Shown: positions 17,934 to 27,368, counted from the first letter of the stretch. The stretch is DNA of 64,000 nt from an uncultured Flavobacteriales bacterium (GCA_946480085.1 CAMLHZ010000002.1:487504-551503), one strand, 5' to 3'. A program made the numbers and translations. The notes: a model not told the origin generated them from the sequence alone.

Positions 17934-18272
17934 ATGAAATTTATTCTCTTATTTGTTTGCAGTGCAACTTTAGGTAGTGTTTCATATTCTCAAGTAACAA
18001 CAACGGTGCAGAAGGAGAATGTGGTAGATACTGGTTTCGATGAGTATTGCAAACAAAATGCGCTTAGCATCATTGAGATTTCAGCAGAAAAAGCTGGTGT
18101 GAAACTTAATGGTGAATTAACTCAAAGTACACTGAAAAATCCAACTTATTTGGATTACAATATTACCTTGAAAGAGAATGAAGCACAATATTTTTCTATT
18201 AAGGGATCAAATAAAGTAATCAAAGTTGAGTCACTTTATCGATTAAGAGTTGGTTATAATTCACAGAAATAA
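17934..18272 (+). CDS. Small secreted protein (tandem copy 2)
   Basis: 112-aa paralogue of the protein at 14907-15245, with the same signal peptide architecture. Differences are confined to the signal and first part of the mature chain (for example TTTVQKENVVDTGF in place of TKTVQQENVAGAGF). The C-terminal two thirds is identical in protein and, from base 18102, in DNA. Function unknown; paired with the 798-aa surface protein 10 bases downstream. Confidence 0.7.
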   Translation: MKFILLFVCSATLGSVSYSQVTTTVQKENVVDTGFDEYCKQNALSIIEISAEKAGVKLNGELTQSTLKNPTYLDYNITLKENEAQYFSIKGSNKVIKVESLYRLRVGYNSQK

Positions 18273-18282
18273 TTAAGTAGAG

Positions 18283-20679
18283 ATGAAGAAAATTAAATTA
18301 CTACTTGCCTCAACAATTTTAGCGTTCACCAGTTTTGGTCAAATGTCTATTTATGACCAGGAAGCTTACAACCAGACAACACCATTGGATTGTGCTGTGC
18401 TTGGAGCTCAAACTACAAACTTTGTTGATCAGGGAGGGAATTATGGGCCAAACATGGATGAATACGTTGTCTTTTGTCCTGACTTGAATCAAGGTACAAA
18501 AGTCTCTATTGCCTTTGCGATCAATACAGGATATGAATTTGATATTCATCCTTCTGACACTATTTATATTTACGACGGTTTCAATTTTGCTGCACCTTTA
18601 TTAGGCGCTTTCAACTCAGGAACAAGTCCTATGGGTTTTAACGTTCAGGCAAGTTTTGAGAACAATACTTCTGGATGTTTGACAGCTCGTTTTAGATCAG
18701 ATGGTGCTAACGAAGGAACTGGTTGGATTGCGAAAGTGGCTTGTGGAAACTTACCGCAACCATTCACTCCGCATTTGGAAGCGTTTGTGAACGATGGAAC
18801 TACGAACGCATTGAATCCGATTGATACGGGTTATGTAAATATTTGTTTGGGTGATAGTGTATTGTTAGTTGCAAAACCAGATTTCCCGTACTCACTTGAA
18901 AATACTGGATCAGGTTATTCTCAGACAGTTGATAATGCTGTTTACACATGGTCAATTGGCGGAATGGGTACTTTACCTTCATCAAATGATTCTGTTTGGT
19001 TCACACCTCCAGCACGTCAAGGTTATTTTATTGACTGTAGAATTGCAGATCCTTTCCCAAGTCAAGAGCGTATTACTTGTAAAATCAGAGTTTCTCAGCT
19101 TCCGATTTTTGCAGGAACAGGTCCTTTAGATGACACGGTTTGTTTAAATGTTTCCACAGAATTACTTGGAGGTGTTACTCCAACAGATACTGTAGGTGTG
19201 GAGGTTCCAAATGGTCAATTCGAAGTTGGTGGAACTTTTGCCGGTTTAACTTATTTGCCTGATGGAAGTGGAATTCAGTATGAAACGACTGTAGTAATGA
19301 GTGGACTGGGTGGTGCAACTGTAACTTCAGGGGCTGACATTCAGGCAATTTGTATTGATATTGAGCATTCATACTCAGGCGACTTAGAAATTGCTTTAAC
19401 TTGTCCTAACGGTACACAAGTTTCATTGTTCAATGATTATAATCCAGGATTTATCCCAGGGGGCTGTGGTACCGCAGTGTTCTTAGGGAACGACACAAAT
19501 ATTGATGGTGGTGCACCTGGAACACCTGTAGAAACGTATTGTTTTTCACTTACTGGGGTAGAAACTCTTTGTGATGGATTACAACCAACTATTCCTAATT
19601 CATCTGGATATGGAATGGCACCTCCGGGAACTTATTTACCTGATGGAAATTTCGACGACTTCATTGGTTGTCCGCTTGAAGGACCATGGACTATCACAGT
19701 TCAGGATAATTTAGGTGTAGATGATGGGTACATTTTCCAATGGGGAATTCAATTTGACGCAAGTCTTTATCCAGATGCTGAAACATACCAAAATGTTATC
19801 GTAAATGATTTCTGGTCTGCCGACCCTACAATTGTTTCTGGTCAAAATGATACATCCATTGTTGTATTACCAGTGGTTTCAGGGGCACATTCTTATACTT
19901 ACAATGTAACAGATGATTTTGGATGTGAATACGATACAACTGTAATTCTGTTTGCAATTGACAATCCAATTATCTTCCCTGATACAAATACATGTCATTA
20001 CCAATTCTGGTCTTCTGGAAACTTTGCTTACCAAGGTGGTGTTTGGAGTTCTGCTGATACTTGTATTCATTTCTTGCCAAATAACACAACGCTCAATCCT
20101 CAGATTGTCTCCACGTTGCCAGGTATTCATACGGTAACCTTTACAGATAATGCCTGTGGTGTAACTCAATCGAGTGATATTTATTTCCAGCCTTATCCAT
20201 ATACGGAAGTGTTTGATGCGACCAATTGTGAGGGAACAGCAACTCAGCTGTTAGCTGCTTCTGGTCCTGAAAATGACACTTACGTTTGGAATACAGGTGA
20301 AACAGGTTTGTCGATATATGTTACACAACCCGGTACCTATTGGGTAACAACATTTAATGAATGTGGACAATGGACTGACTCTGCGAAGTTTACCTCTCAT
20401 GTTTGTGATATCAATGCACCAAACATTATTGTATTGTCTTCAACGCAAGGAAACAATGCGTGGTTTATCAACTACGACGGAATCACGGAATACAGTGTTA
20501 CAATCGTTAATCGTTGGCAAAACATAGTATTTGAATCTAATGACCCGGCAGTTCAATGGAAGGGGCAATCGACTAATGGAACGGAAGTTTCAGAAGGAAC
20601 TTACTTCTACACAATCAAAGCAACCATGTTAAATGGCGAGTCTTTAGAAAAACAAGGCTTTATTCAGGTTTATCATTAA
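18283..20679 (+). CDS. Surface protein: CUB-like, P-domain, CHU_C C-terminus (copy 2)
   Basis: 798-aa paralogue of the 809-aa protein, with the same domain order: signal peptide (1-19), CUB-like domain, linkers, P-domain (ICIDIEHSYSGDLEIALTCP, then GPWTITVQDNLGVDDG) and CHU_C-like C-terminus. The N-terminal 35 residues and the last approximately 275 residues are nearly identical to copy 1. The middle, especially the P-domain segment, carries substitutions and an 11-residue net deletion. In the 3' part up to base 20384 the DNA differences I saw are synonymous. Confidence 0.85.
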   Translation: MKKIKLLLASTILAFTSFGQMSIYDQEAYNQTTPLDCAVLGAQTTNFVDQGGNYGPNMDEYVVFCPDLNQGTKVSIAFAINTGYEFDIHPSDTIYIYDGFNFAAPLLGAFNSGTSPMGFNVQASFENNTSGCLTARFRSDGANEGTGWIAKVACGNLPQPFTPHLEAFVNDGTTNALNPIDTGYVNICLGDSVLLVAKPDFPYSLENTGSGYSQTVDNAVYTWSIGGMGTLPSSNDSVWFTPPARQGYFIDCRIADPFPSQERITCKIRVSQLPIFAGTGPLDDTVCLNVSTELLGGVTPTDTVGVEVPNGQFEVGGTFAGLTYLPDGSGIQYETTVVMSGLGGATVTSGADIQAICIDIEHSYSGDLEIALTCPNGTQVSLFNDYNPGFIPGGCGTAVFLGNDTNIDGGAPGTPVETYCFSLTGVETLCDGLQPTIPNSSGYGMAPPGTYLPDGNFDDFIGCPLEGPWTITVQDNLGVDDGYIFQWGIQFDASLYPDAETYQNVIVNDFWSADPTIVSGQNDTSIVVLPVVSGAHSYTYNVTDDFGCEYDTTVILFAIDNPIIFPDTNTCHYQFWSSGNFAYQGGVWSSADTCIHFLPNNTTLNPQIVSTLPGIHTVTFTDNACGVTQSSDIYFQPYPYTEVFDATNCEGTATQLLAASGPENDTYVWNTGETGLSIYVTQPGTYWVTTFNECGQWTDSAKFTSHVCDINAPNIIVLSSTQGNNAWFINYDGITEYSVTIVNRWQNIVFESNDPAVQWKGQSTNGTEVSEGTYFYTIKATMLNGESLEKQGFIQVYH

Positions 20680-20698
20680 AGTTAGACTGTTCAATTAT

Positions 20699-20734
20699 AA
20701 TCGCCCGATTCTTATGAGTCGGGCGATTTTGTTT
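20699..20734 (+). terminator. Rho-independent terminator after cassette 2
   Basis: The same 13-bp stem and TTAT loop as at 17705-17734, followed by TTGTTT. It separates the duplicated cassettes from the GAPDH gene. Confidence 0.85.
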
Positions 20735-20822
20735 GTAACTAGTTTTATTTTTTCTCACTATTTAATTGTCGCCCCTTAATGCTTTACTTAATTTCACAGC
20801 AAATAAAAGCAGAATGAGTGCC

Positions 20823-21821
20823 ATGAGAATTGGGTTAAATGGTTTTGGTAGAATCGGAAGGTATTTCACAAGGCTTGCATTAGCGCATCCTGAGATAGAA
20901 ATCGTTGCAATTAACGATCTGATGGATGTGAAAACTGCGACACACCTATTGAAGTACGACAGTGTTCATGGAAAGATAGAAGATATCGATAGTGTTAGCT
21001 TCGATTTGAATTCCATCAGCATTGGCGATCAACAGATTACTTATCTTCAACATTCGAATCCTGCAGACATTCCCTGGGATGCATTGGGAATTGATATCGT
21101 TGTTGAAGCAACTGGTCGCTTTTTAACGCGTGAGAAAGCACAGGCACATATGAAAACTGGTGTTAAGAAAGTGATTCTTTCGGCTCCGTCACCAGATAAT
21201 TCCATTCCAATGATCGTTATGGGAATCAATGAGAATTCCATTACTAAAGACGATACAATACTAAGTAACGCGTCATGTACAACAAACTCCGCTGCTCCTT
21301 TAATTGCTGTTATTCAGGATTTGTGTTCAATCGAAAGCGCGTATATCACAACTGTACATAGTTACACGACTGATCAGCGTTTGCATGACAGCGAGCACAA
21401 AGATTTGCGTCGTGCACGTGCAGCAGGACAATCAATAGTACCAACTACAACTGGTGCCGCGAAAGCTCTAACCAGAATTTTTCCTGAATTGGAGGATAAA
21501 TTAGGTGGTTGTGGAATCCGTGTTCCTGTTCCTGATGGTTCATTGACCGATATTACTATGGTAGTGAAGAATCCACCTTCAATCGAGGAAATAAACGAAC
21601 GCTTTCTTAAAGCCGCAAACAACGAATTCAAAGGTTTGATAAAGTACACCAATGACCCAATTGTTTCTGTTGACGTGCTTGGCGAGTCTTATTCCTGTGT
21701 TTTCGACAGTGAATTGACCTCTGTAATAGGATCCATGGTCAAGGTTGTTGCCTGGTATGACAATGAAGCAGGATACTCCAACAGATTAATTGACTTAATT
21801 CTTTATCTTTCGAAGAAATGA
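20823..21821 (+). CDS. gap: Glyceraldehyde-3-phosphate dehydrogenase
   Basis: NAD(P)-dependent glycolytic/gluconeogenic enzyme. N-terminal Rossmann motif GLNGFGRIGR (residues 4-13), INDL at 30-33, catalytic Cys152 in SNASCTTNSAAPL, and the substrate-site TTVHSYT and the R-A-A-G-Q-S / TGAAKA segment are all present. The residue after TTN is Ser where many homologues have Cys. I prefer ATG 20823 (332 aa) or the nearby ATG 20814; a TTG at 20766 would add 19 non-family residues. The stop overlaps the next start by 4 bases. Confidence 0.92.
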   Translation: MRIGLNGFGRIGRYFTRLALAHPEIEIVAINDLMDVKTATHLLKYDSVHGKIEDIDSVSFDLNSISIGDQQITYLQHSNPADIPWDALGIDIVVEATGRFLTREKAQAHMKTGVKKVILSAPSPDNSIPMIVMGINENSITKDDTILSNASCTTNSAAPLIAVIQDLCSIESAYITTVHSYTTDQRLHDSEHKDLRRARAAGQSIVPTTTGAAKALTRIFPELEDKLGGCGIRVPVPDGSLTDITMVVKNPPSIEEINERFLKAANNEFKGLIKYTNDPIVSVDVLGESYSCVFDSELTSVIGSMVKVVAWYDNEAGYSNRLIDLILYLSKK

Positions 21822-23275
21822 AATTTGTTGCGCTGATATGTTTTCTTACGTTTGGGATTACTTCGTTTTCTCAGGAACAGTTTGGCGCTGTATTTTCAAA
21901 CTATACTCCAACAACTTCTGTACATTACAATCCAAGCTCAATGTTAGATGCTAAAGTTTGGCTGGATATTAATGTGGTGAGTGCAGGGTTTTATGGGAAC
22001 AACAACCTGGCTTACCTGAACAATAACAGTTACTGGAATTTGTATCGAACAGACGGGAGAGGAGTTACGGATGACGACATGCAATTCAATCAGAAACGAA
22101 AGAAGTACGGTGCATATGCCAGAGGTTTCGCTTCTGTTTTGTCTGCAGTTTGGTCGCAAGGAGATCATGCCGCAGGATTGTCTTTCAACGTTTATTCGTA
22201 CACAGCCGTTAGAGGAATTCCTGATTATGCAGCAAAATTTATTGAATTCGGAATTCCGAATTATGATGTCCAGCATCAGATCGATTATTCAATGAAAAAC
22301 GTGAATGCTGCATCTGTGAATTATGGTGAGATAAAAGGGAGTTACGCTTACACTTTCTACAAGAAGCACCGTGACATGTTAATGGCTGGAATATCTGTAA
22401 AAAAGTTCCTTTCAATTGCTGGAGCAGGTTTGAATGGATATGAATTTGATTTCAACGTTCAGGACGATACGCTTATGCAGATTGCAAGATTAAGTGCCGA
22501 TGCAATGTATACAGGTGATCCTGAATTGTACACGAAAGGCGGACTTGGTTTAGATATCGGGTTCACTTACCAAAAGATGTTACGCGATTGCAGCAGTTAC
22601 TACCCGAACTCAAAAAGAATGGGTTGTCAGTCACTGCCGTACAAATACATGCTCGCTGCTTCAATTATTGATATTGGATCCGTGAAGTTCGATGAAGAAA
22701 AAACACAGTTTGCGGGATATGACTTCACTTCTTATGATTGGTATGGTTATTCTCAAACAGAAGTGGATGAAGACAATCCTACAACCATCTTCCAAAACCA
22801 GGAAGGATCAATTGATGAAGGACGAGTAAAGAAAACAGACAGGATTCATTTGCCAACTGCCGTTATTCTTCAGGGAGATTACAATTACTGGGCAAGCAAA
22901 GTGTATTTCAGCGGAATGCTTACGCAGGGAATTCCGGTTTCAAAAGAAAAGTTTGGTATGCGCAGAGCAAATTCCTTAATGGTGGGTGTGCGTTATGAAA
23001 GCAAATGGTTTGATGTTTCGCTACCACTGAGCTTGTATGAATACCGTTATCCGCAATTGGGGTTGAGTGTTCGCTTAGCATATCTGACAATTGGAACCGA
23101 TAAGCTGCTTTCCATTTTTAATAAGCGTGGAGACATTTATGGTGGGGACATTTATTTCCATTTGAAAATTCCGTTTTTCTATCATCCGAAGTGTAAGGAC
23201 AAGATTAGAAGTGGAAATGGGGGATACGATCCGATGAAAATGAAGAAGCGCAAGACTTGCGAGGCTTATTTGTAA
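21818..23275 (+). CDS. DUF5723-like outer-membrane protein
   Basis: 485 aa with a signal peptide (1-18, TSFSQ) and many alternating aromatic/hydrophobic strands, ending with GDIYGGDIYFHLKIPFFYHP. The start NYTPTTSVHYNPSSMLDAKVW and the overall layout resemble the Bacteroidota DUF5723 family of predicted beta-barrels. Function unknown. The ATG overlaps the gap stop (ATGA), so the two genes are translationally coupled, an odd pairing of a glycolytic enzyme with an envelope protein. Confidence 0.75.
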   Translation: MKFVALICFLTFGITSFSQEQFGAVFSNYTPTTSVHYNPSSMLDAKVWLDINVVSAGFYGNNNLAYLNNNSYWNLYRTDGRGVTDDDMQFNQKRKKYGAYARGFASVLSAVWSQGDHAAGLSFNVYSYTAVRGIPDYAAKFIEFGIPNYDVQHQIDYSMKNVNAASVNYGEIKGSYAYTFYKKHRDMLMAGISVKKFLSIAGAGLNGYEFDFNVQDDTLMQIARLSADAMYTGDPELYTKGGLGLDIGFTYQKMLRDCSSYYPNSKRMGCQSLPYKYMLAASIIDIGSVKFDEEKTQFAGYDFTSYDWYGYSQTEVDEDNPTTIFQNQEGSIDEGRVKKTDRIHLPTAVILQGDYNYWASKVYFSGMLTQGIPVSKEKFGMRRANSLMVGVRYESKWFDVSLPLSLYEYRYPQLGLSVRLAYLTIGTDKLLSIFNKRGDIYGGDIYFHLKIPFFYHPKCKDKIRSGNGGYDPMKMKKRKTCEAYL

Positions 23276-23295
23276 ATAAACATTCAGTACCTCAA

Positions 23296-23712
23296 CTATT
23301 TAGATTCTTTAGGTTTATATAGCGTTAATGGAATTGAAAACCACTGATATTTATCATCTATATAGTCTTTAGGAACAATCCATTTCGGCATGTTTAGAAA
23401 AGCATTTTCAATTTCTTTCCTGCATTCATCGGTTATTAATTCAGGATTTCTAAAGCGTAAATTTGAAATAGCACCTGAAGTGCCAATTCTGAATTGAGCC
23501 CTTACGCGAATAACTGAATCATTGAGAAACCATTCGCTTTTTGAATTTATTGATCGATTAAGGTATTTTGAAAGCGAGTCTTGTCCGCCAGGAAACCAAG
23601 GATCTTCAGAATAATAAGGAGCGGCACACCACACGACATCGGAAGCACGATCCTGCGCTATCGAAGATTCATGAATCAAAAACGAAACTGCAAAACTTAG
23701 GATGAATTTCAT
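23296..23712 (-). CDS. Secreted TonB C-terminal-like domain protein
   Basis: 138 aa with a signal peptide (1-19). The mature part has the Bacteroidota TonB_C pattern: WFPGGQDSLSKYLNRSI, then VIRVRAQFRIGTSGAISNLRFRNP, then CRKEIENAFLNMPKWIVPK. There is no membrane anchor beyond the signal, so it is a stand-alone periplasmic TonB-like domain rather than a full energy transducer. Partner unknown. It converges on the DUF5723 gene. Confidence 0.7.
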   Translation of the reverse strand: MKFILSFAVSFLIHESSIAQDRASDVVWCAAPYYSEDPWFPGGQDSLSKYLNRSINSKSEWFLNDSVIRVRAQFRIGTSGAISNLRFRNPELITDECRKEIENAFLNMPKWIVPKDYIDDKYQWFSIPLTLYKPKESK

Positions 23713-23795
23713 TCTCTTGGTTGTTTAAAGATAAAATTCTTTGTTGTGGCTGTTTAACGTTTAAATACTTCGAAACTTCAAATGAATAAATAAAA

Positions 23796-23820
23796 AAGCC
23801 CTCTCAAATTGAGAAGGCTT
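23796..23820 (-). terminator. Terminator of the HU/SPOR gene
   Basis: On the minus strand AAGCCTTCTC and GAGAGGGCTT pair around a short A/T loop and are followed by a run of T (plus-strand A run 23792-23797). Confidence 0.75.
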
Positions 23821-23842
23821 AATCTTATTTTGAATTAAACAT

Positions 23843-25384
23843 TTATTTCCATTCAAACACCCAAGCTCCCGGAGCAACATTTTGTACGCCAGCTGCAGCT
23901 GATTTCGCGGCTTCTTCGGTTGCATAGCCATTGATACTTACTTTGTACAATCCACCAGCTTCACCAATACTTAGGTTACTCATTCCCATTCCTTTCAATT
24001 TGGTAGCGAAATGTTGTGCATTTGTTTTAGAACTGAATGATCCCGCAATAATGTGGTACGGATTACTCAAGTTTGGAGTAGGGAACGTTGCCGGTTTTGG
24101 ACGCGGTTTGTACGTTGTAGTAACTGTTGGTGTTGTGACAACAGGTTTCGGAGTTGGCTTTGGTTTAGCAACCGGTTTTGGTGCAGGTTTTACCACTGGC
24201 TTCGGCTTCACAACTGGTTCAGGAGTTGGTTTAACCTCAGGCTTCTTAACCGGTTCAACTTTCTTAGGTTTTTCAGTTTCAACTTTAGGTGTTGTTTTTG
24301 AATCATCAACCATAGATTCTGGTTCAGTAGTTTCAAGTTCGCTTCCTGGCACAGTTTCCACTTCTGGCATACTGTCTGGATTTGCCACAGGATCAGATTC
24401 TCCAAGAGAAACCAACGAGTCTTTTTTATCTTCATTCAAGTCTTCACCTGTCAATTCTGCTAGAATAGGGAAGTCCTTCTTCAATGTATCGTACTGAATG
24501 GCAACATAAGTTCCACCGCCCAATATCAAAATCACAATCCCCCAAAGAATATAGGCGAAAACTCCTGTTTTTTTCTTCTTCTTATCTGTCGCTTTCTTTT
24601 GGTCAGCGGCTTTCAATTGCTCTTTTGGCGATTTTGTTTTTGGAGTTGTTACTGCTTCTGCTTTTTTAGCCGGAATAACTGGTTCCAAAGGTGTCTCAAC
24701 AACAACGATAGGAGGAACCTCTATTTTTGGCTTTTCTTCCGCAATTATTGGCTCCTGCGGTTTTATTTCCTCTTTTACAGGTTCGTCTTTCTTCTCAGGA
24801 ATGACTTGTTCCGCTTTTGGAGTAGGTGCTTCTTCAACTACTGGTGTTGTTTCCGGAATAATCGTTTCTTCAGCCGGAATTTCCACTACAGGAACAATCT
24901 CATCAATAATTGATTCTTCTATTATTGGTTCAGGAGCTTTTTCCGCTATGACTGGAGATGCTTCTTCAATTACTTCTGGCTCAGGCTCAGTTTTAACTTC
25001 AGGAATTTCAACTACAGGAACAACATTCTCTTCAATTGTTTCAGGTTCAGGAGTTGCATCGGCAGGAGCATTTGCTTCCCACTGATCAAAAACGATTTCA
25101 CCATCAACTTTACTGAATGCACCAAACTGATACATGGAATATTTATCACCTTTATCTACTTCTGCCTGAATTTCACGAACGTACTTTGCAACTAAATTCT
25201 TTGCATCGTTCAAATCCATTCCTTCTTTCTCGGCAATGTATTTCGCCAGGTTGCCATCATCGTGTTTTAAAAACGACATAAACATGATTTCACCCGTAGT
25301 TTCATTTGTTACGGTTAATGCTCCAATGCCGGGAATAATGATGGTTTTAGTTTCCTTTAGAATCTGAAGTAGATAATTGTTCAT
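23843..25384 (-). CDS. HU-like domain, transmembrane helix and SPOR domain protein
   Basis: 513 aa. Residues 1-100 resemble the bacterial HU/CCDC81-type domain (IIIPGIGALTV, FMSFLKHDDGNLAKYI, KYSMYQFGAFSKVDGEI). Residues 103-250 are Pro/Glu/Val/Ile rich. A lysine cluster precedes a single transmembrane helix (274-296), then a Pro/Lys-rich linker and a C-terminal SPOR domain (about 440-513, HIIAGSFSSKTNAQHFATKL). SPOR domains bind denuded peptidoglycan at division septa. The HU-like part is predicted cytoplasmic. The composition causes long spurious frames on the opposite strand. Confidence 0.85.
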   Translation of the reverse strand: MNNYLLQILKETKTIIIPGIGALTVTNETTGEIMFMSFLKHDDGNLAKYIAEKEGMDLNDAKNLVAKYVREIQAEVDKGDKYSMYQFGAFSKVDGEIVFDQWEANAPADATPEPETIEENVVPVVEIPEVKTEPEPEVIEEASPVIAEKAPEPIIEESIIDEIVPVVEIPAEETIIPETTPVVEEAPTPKAEQVIPEKKDEPVKEEIKPQEPIIAEEKPKIEVPPIVVVETPLEPVIPAKKAEAVTTPKTKSPKEQLKAADQKKATDKKKKKTGVFAYILWGIVILILGGGTYVAIQYDTLKKDFPILAELTGEDLNEDKKDSLVSLGESDPVANPDSMPEVETVPGSELETTEPESMVDDSKTTPKVETEKPKKVEPVKKPEVKPTPEPVVKPKPVVKPAPKPVAKPKPTPKPVVTTPTVTTTYKPRPKPATFPTPNLSNPYHIIAGSFSSKTNAQHFATKLKGMGMSNLSIGEAGGLYKVSINGYATEEAAKSAAAGVQNVAPGAWVFEWK

Positions 25385-25399
25385 AGTTCGCTTTGGGTT

Positions 25400-26260
25400 C
25401 TAGTTCCCGAAAAAGTCTGAAAAACTTCCGGATTCCTTTAGTTTAACTCCTTTTTCAGTTTGTTCAACTGTACAACATTCGTTCACACTGTCATGCTCAA
25501 GGAACAGGACATAGTCCTCTAACGAAGCTTGCGTCAAAAAGTTATGTTTTTCATCTAATGTTATGAGTGGACGAGTATCGTAACCCATTACATAAGGCAA
25601 TGGAATATGTCCTGTACTTGGCAATAGATCGGCCATGAAAATCAATTTCTTTCCTTTGTAATTGATGTGAGGGATCATCATACTTTCTGTATGTCCGTCT
25701 ACAAATAGCACATCGAAATTATTAAAGACGTCTTTGGTGAAATTGCCTTCTCGTTTGATGAAATTCAATTGACCACTTTCCTGAATAGGTAAAATGTTCT
25801 CTGCTAAGAACGAAGCTTTCTCACGCTGATTAGGTTTTGTTGCCCATTCCCAATGGTTTTCTGTACTCCAGTAATTGGCATTTTTGAAGACCGTTTCCAA
25901 CTTGGTTCTGTCTGAATTGTATTTCACACCACCACCGCAATGATCAAAATGCAAATGACTCATAAATACATCCGTGATTTGATCTAAACCAAATCCTAGT
26001 TTATTCAGACTTTGCTCCAGTGTTTTAGTATCGGCTAAATGATAATGTGAAAAGAATTTCTCCGATTGCTTATCACCAATTCCGGTGTCAATAAGTATTA
26101 GCTTTCCATCATCCTCAATCAACATGCAGCGCATAGCCCAAGTACATAGATTGTTTTGGTCAGCAGGATTTGTTCTTTCCCATAATGTTTTCGGAACAAC
26201 TCCGAACATTGCACCACCATCAAGCTTAAAAGTTCCTGTTTCTACAGTATAAATTTTCAT
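25400..26260 (-). CDS. Metallo-beta-lactamase-fold hydrolase
   Basis: 286 aa with the zinc-binding signature SHLHFDHCGG (His102, His104, Asp106, His107), LILIDTGIGD upstream and VDGHTESMMIPHI downstream, consistent with lactonase-like or general hydrolases of this fold. Cytosolic: no signal peptide. The substrate is not identifiable. It lies 9 bases after ribD and 15 bases before the HU/SPOR gene, so all three are probably one operon. Confidence 0.85.
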   Translation of the reverse strand: MKIYTVETGTFKLDGGAMFGVVPKTLWERTNPADQNNLCTWAMRCMLIEDDGKLILIDTGIGDKQSEKFFSHYHLADTKTLEQSLNKLGFGLDQITDVFMSHLHFDHCGGGVKYNSDRTKLETVFKNANYWSTENHWEWATKPNQREKASFLAENILPIQESGQLNFIKREGNFTKDVFNNFDVLFVDGHTESMMIPHINYKGKKLIFMADLLPSTGHIPLPYVMGYDTRPLITLDEKHNFLTQASLEDYVLFLEHDSVNECCTVEQTEKGVKLKESGSFSDFFGN

Positions 26261-26269
26261 GTTTTAAAA

Positions 26270-27316
26270 TTAATGAAGAGTTTGATTTACGTAGCAATAA
26301 TGCATGTCATTTTCAACCTTCATTGCATTTTTAGGAGTGAAATTAAAAGCAGGAGCCTTTACACCATCTTCAAACAAACCAGCACCTTTGATTACAATTG
26401 CTTCATCCCAAAGATTTTCATCAATAAAACATTGAAGTGTTGTTCTGCCGCCTTCAATAATAACAGAAGAAAGATTCAATTTGTATAACTCTTCAGAAAC
26501 CACTTTAGCCGAGTTAAAATCGACTTTAATAAAATCGATATTGTGAGAAGTATCGTTAGTTGTATGATTCAAAACAACGGTTTTATTTCCATCGTGAAAA
26601 ATCGTTGATTCCTGTGGCGACTTTAAAGAAGGGTCAAGAATTATTCGGGTAGGAGAGTTCCCGTAAAAAGCTCTCGTTGTAAGCGATGGGTTATCATTTT
26701 GCACCGTTCCACGTCCAACCAGAATAGCCTGTTCTTTGGCTCTACCGGAATGCGTGTGTACTTTGGAAAGTTCACCAGAAATCCAATTTATCTGCGGGGT
26801 CGCATTTTCAGTTCTTAAAACATCCATGAATCCGTCAGCACTTTCTGCCCATTTCAAAGTAATGTATGGTCGTTTTTCCTGATGCAGCATAAAAAAACGC
26901 TTATTTAATGCAATTGCTTCATCTTGAAGGACTCCAACAGTTACATCTATTCCTTTGTCACGTAATTTGCTTATTCCTAGTCCTGCAACTTCTTCGTACG
27001 GATCACGAGTTGCAACCACCACACGTTTAAACTGATGGTACGAAAGTAAATCGGCACAAGGTGGGGTTTTTCCTGTATGCGCGCAAGGTTCTAGCGTAAC
27101 ATAAATGGTGCTTTCTTTGAAAAGCGAATGATCTGTAACTGAATTTACAGCATTGACTTCGGCATGTGGTCCGCCAAACTTCTCATGAAATCCTTCACCT
27201 ATGATATTTCCATTGTGAACGATGACGGCGCCAACCATTGGATTTGGAGCAGCATTACTTCCGCCAAGTTTAGCGAGTTGAAGTGCGCGTTGCATGTATT
27301 GTTCGTCTGTTTTCAT
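26270..27316 (-). CDS. ribD: Riboflavin biosynthesis protein RibD (deaminase/reductase)
   Basis: 348-aa bifunctional enzyme performing the second deamination and the reduction steps of the riboflavin pathway. N-terminal deaminase (1-145): catalytic zinc ligands in HAEVNAV (His51, Glu53) and PCAHTGKTPPC (Cys78, Cys87). C-terminal reductase (about 147-348): TLKWAESADGFMD, AILVGRGTVQNDNPSLTTR and SSVIIEGGRTTLQCFI. Full length. No FMN riboswitch was recognised upstream. Confidence 0.93.
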   Translation of the reverse strand: MKTDEQYMQRALQLAKLGGSNAAPNPMVGAVIVHNGNIIGEGFHEKFGGPHAEVNAVNSVTDHSLFKESTIYVTLEPCAHTGKTPPCADLLSYHQFKRVVVATRDPYEEVAGLGISKLRDKGIDVTVGVLQDEAIALNKRFFMLHQEKRPYITLKWAESADGFMDVLRTENATPQINWISGELSKVHTHSGRAKEQAILVGRGTVQNDNPSLTTRAFYGNSPTRIILDPSLKSPQESTIFHDGNKTVVLNHTTNDTSHNIDFIKVDFNSAKVVSEELYKLNLSSVIIEGGRTTLQCFIDENLWDEAIVIKGAGLFEDGVKAPAFNFTPKNAMKVENDMHYCYVNQTLH

Positions 27317-27368
27317 GATAATTGACTTGATACTTAAAAATACGGCAAATTTTCTTGGGATTTTAGAG

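Larger units (their letters stand above)
17836..20734 (+). repeat. Tandem duplication, unit 2
   Basis: Second copy of the unit described at 14810-17740. A spacer of 95 bases (17741-17835) with no recognised content separates the two. The offset between copies is 3027 bases at the 5' genes and 2994 bases at the 3' end, which gives the 11-residue length difference of the large proteins. Confidence 0.9.

Noticed and set aside
20766..20822. TTG start extending GAPDH by 19 residues
   Set aside because: The Rossmann motif begins right after the ATG at 20823, as in other GAPDHs, and the extension has no family similarity.
23931..24497. 188-aa plus-strand frame rich in Gly/Phe/Thr/Val opposite the HU/SPOR gene
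   Set aside because: It mirrors the repetitive Pro/Lys/Glu codons of the real minus-strand gene, has no start context and no family pattern. Similar frames at 24053-24301 and 24599-24913 are equally spurious.
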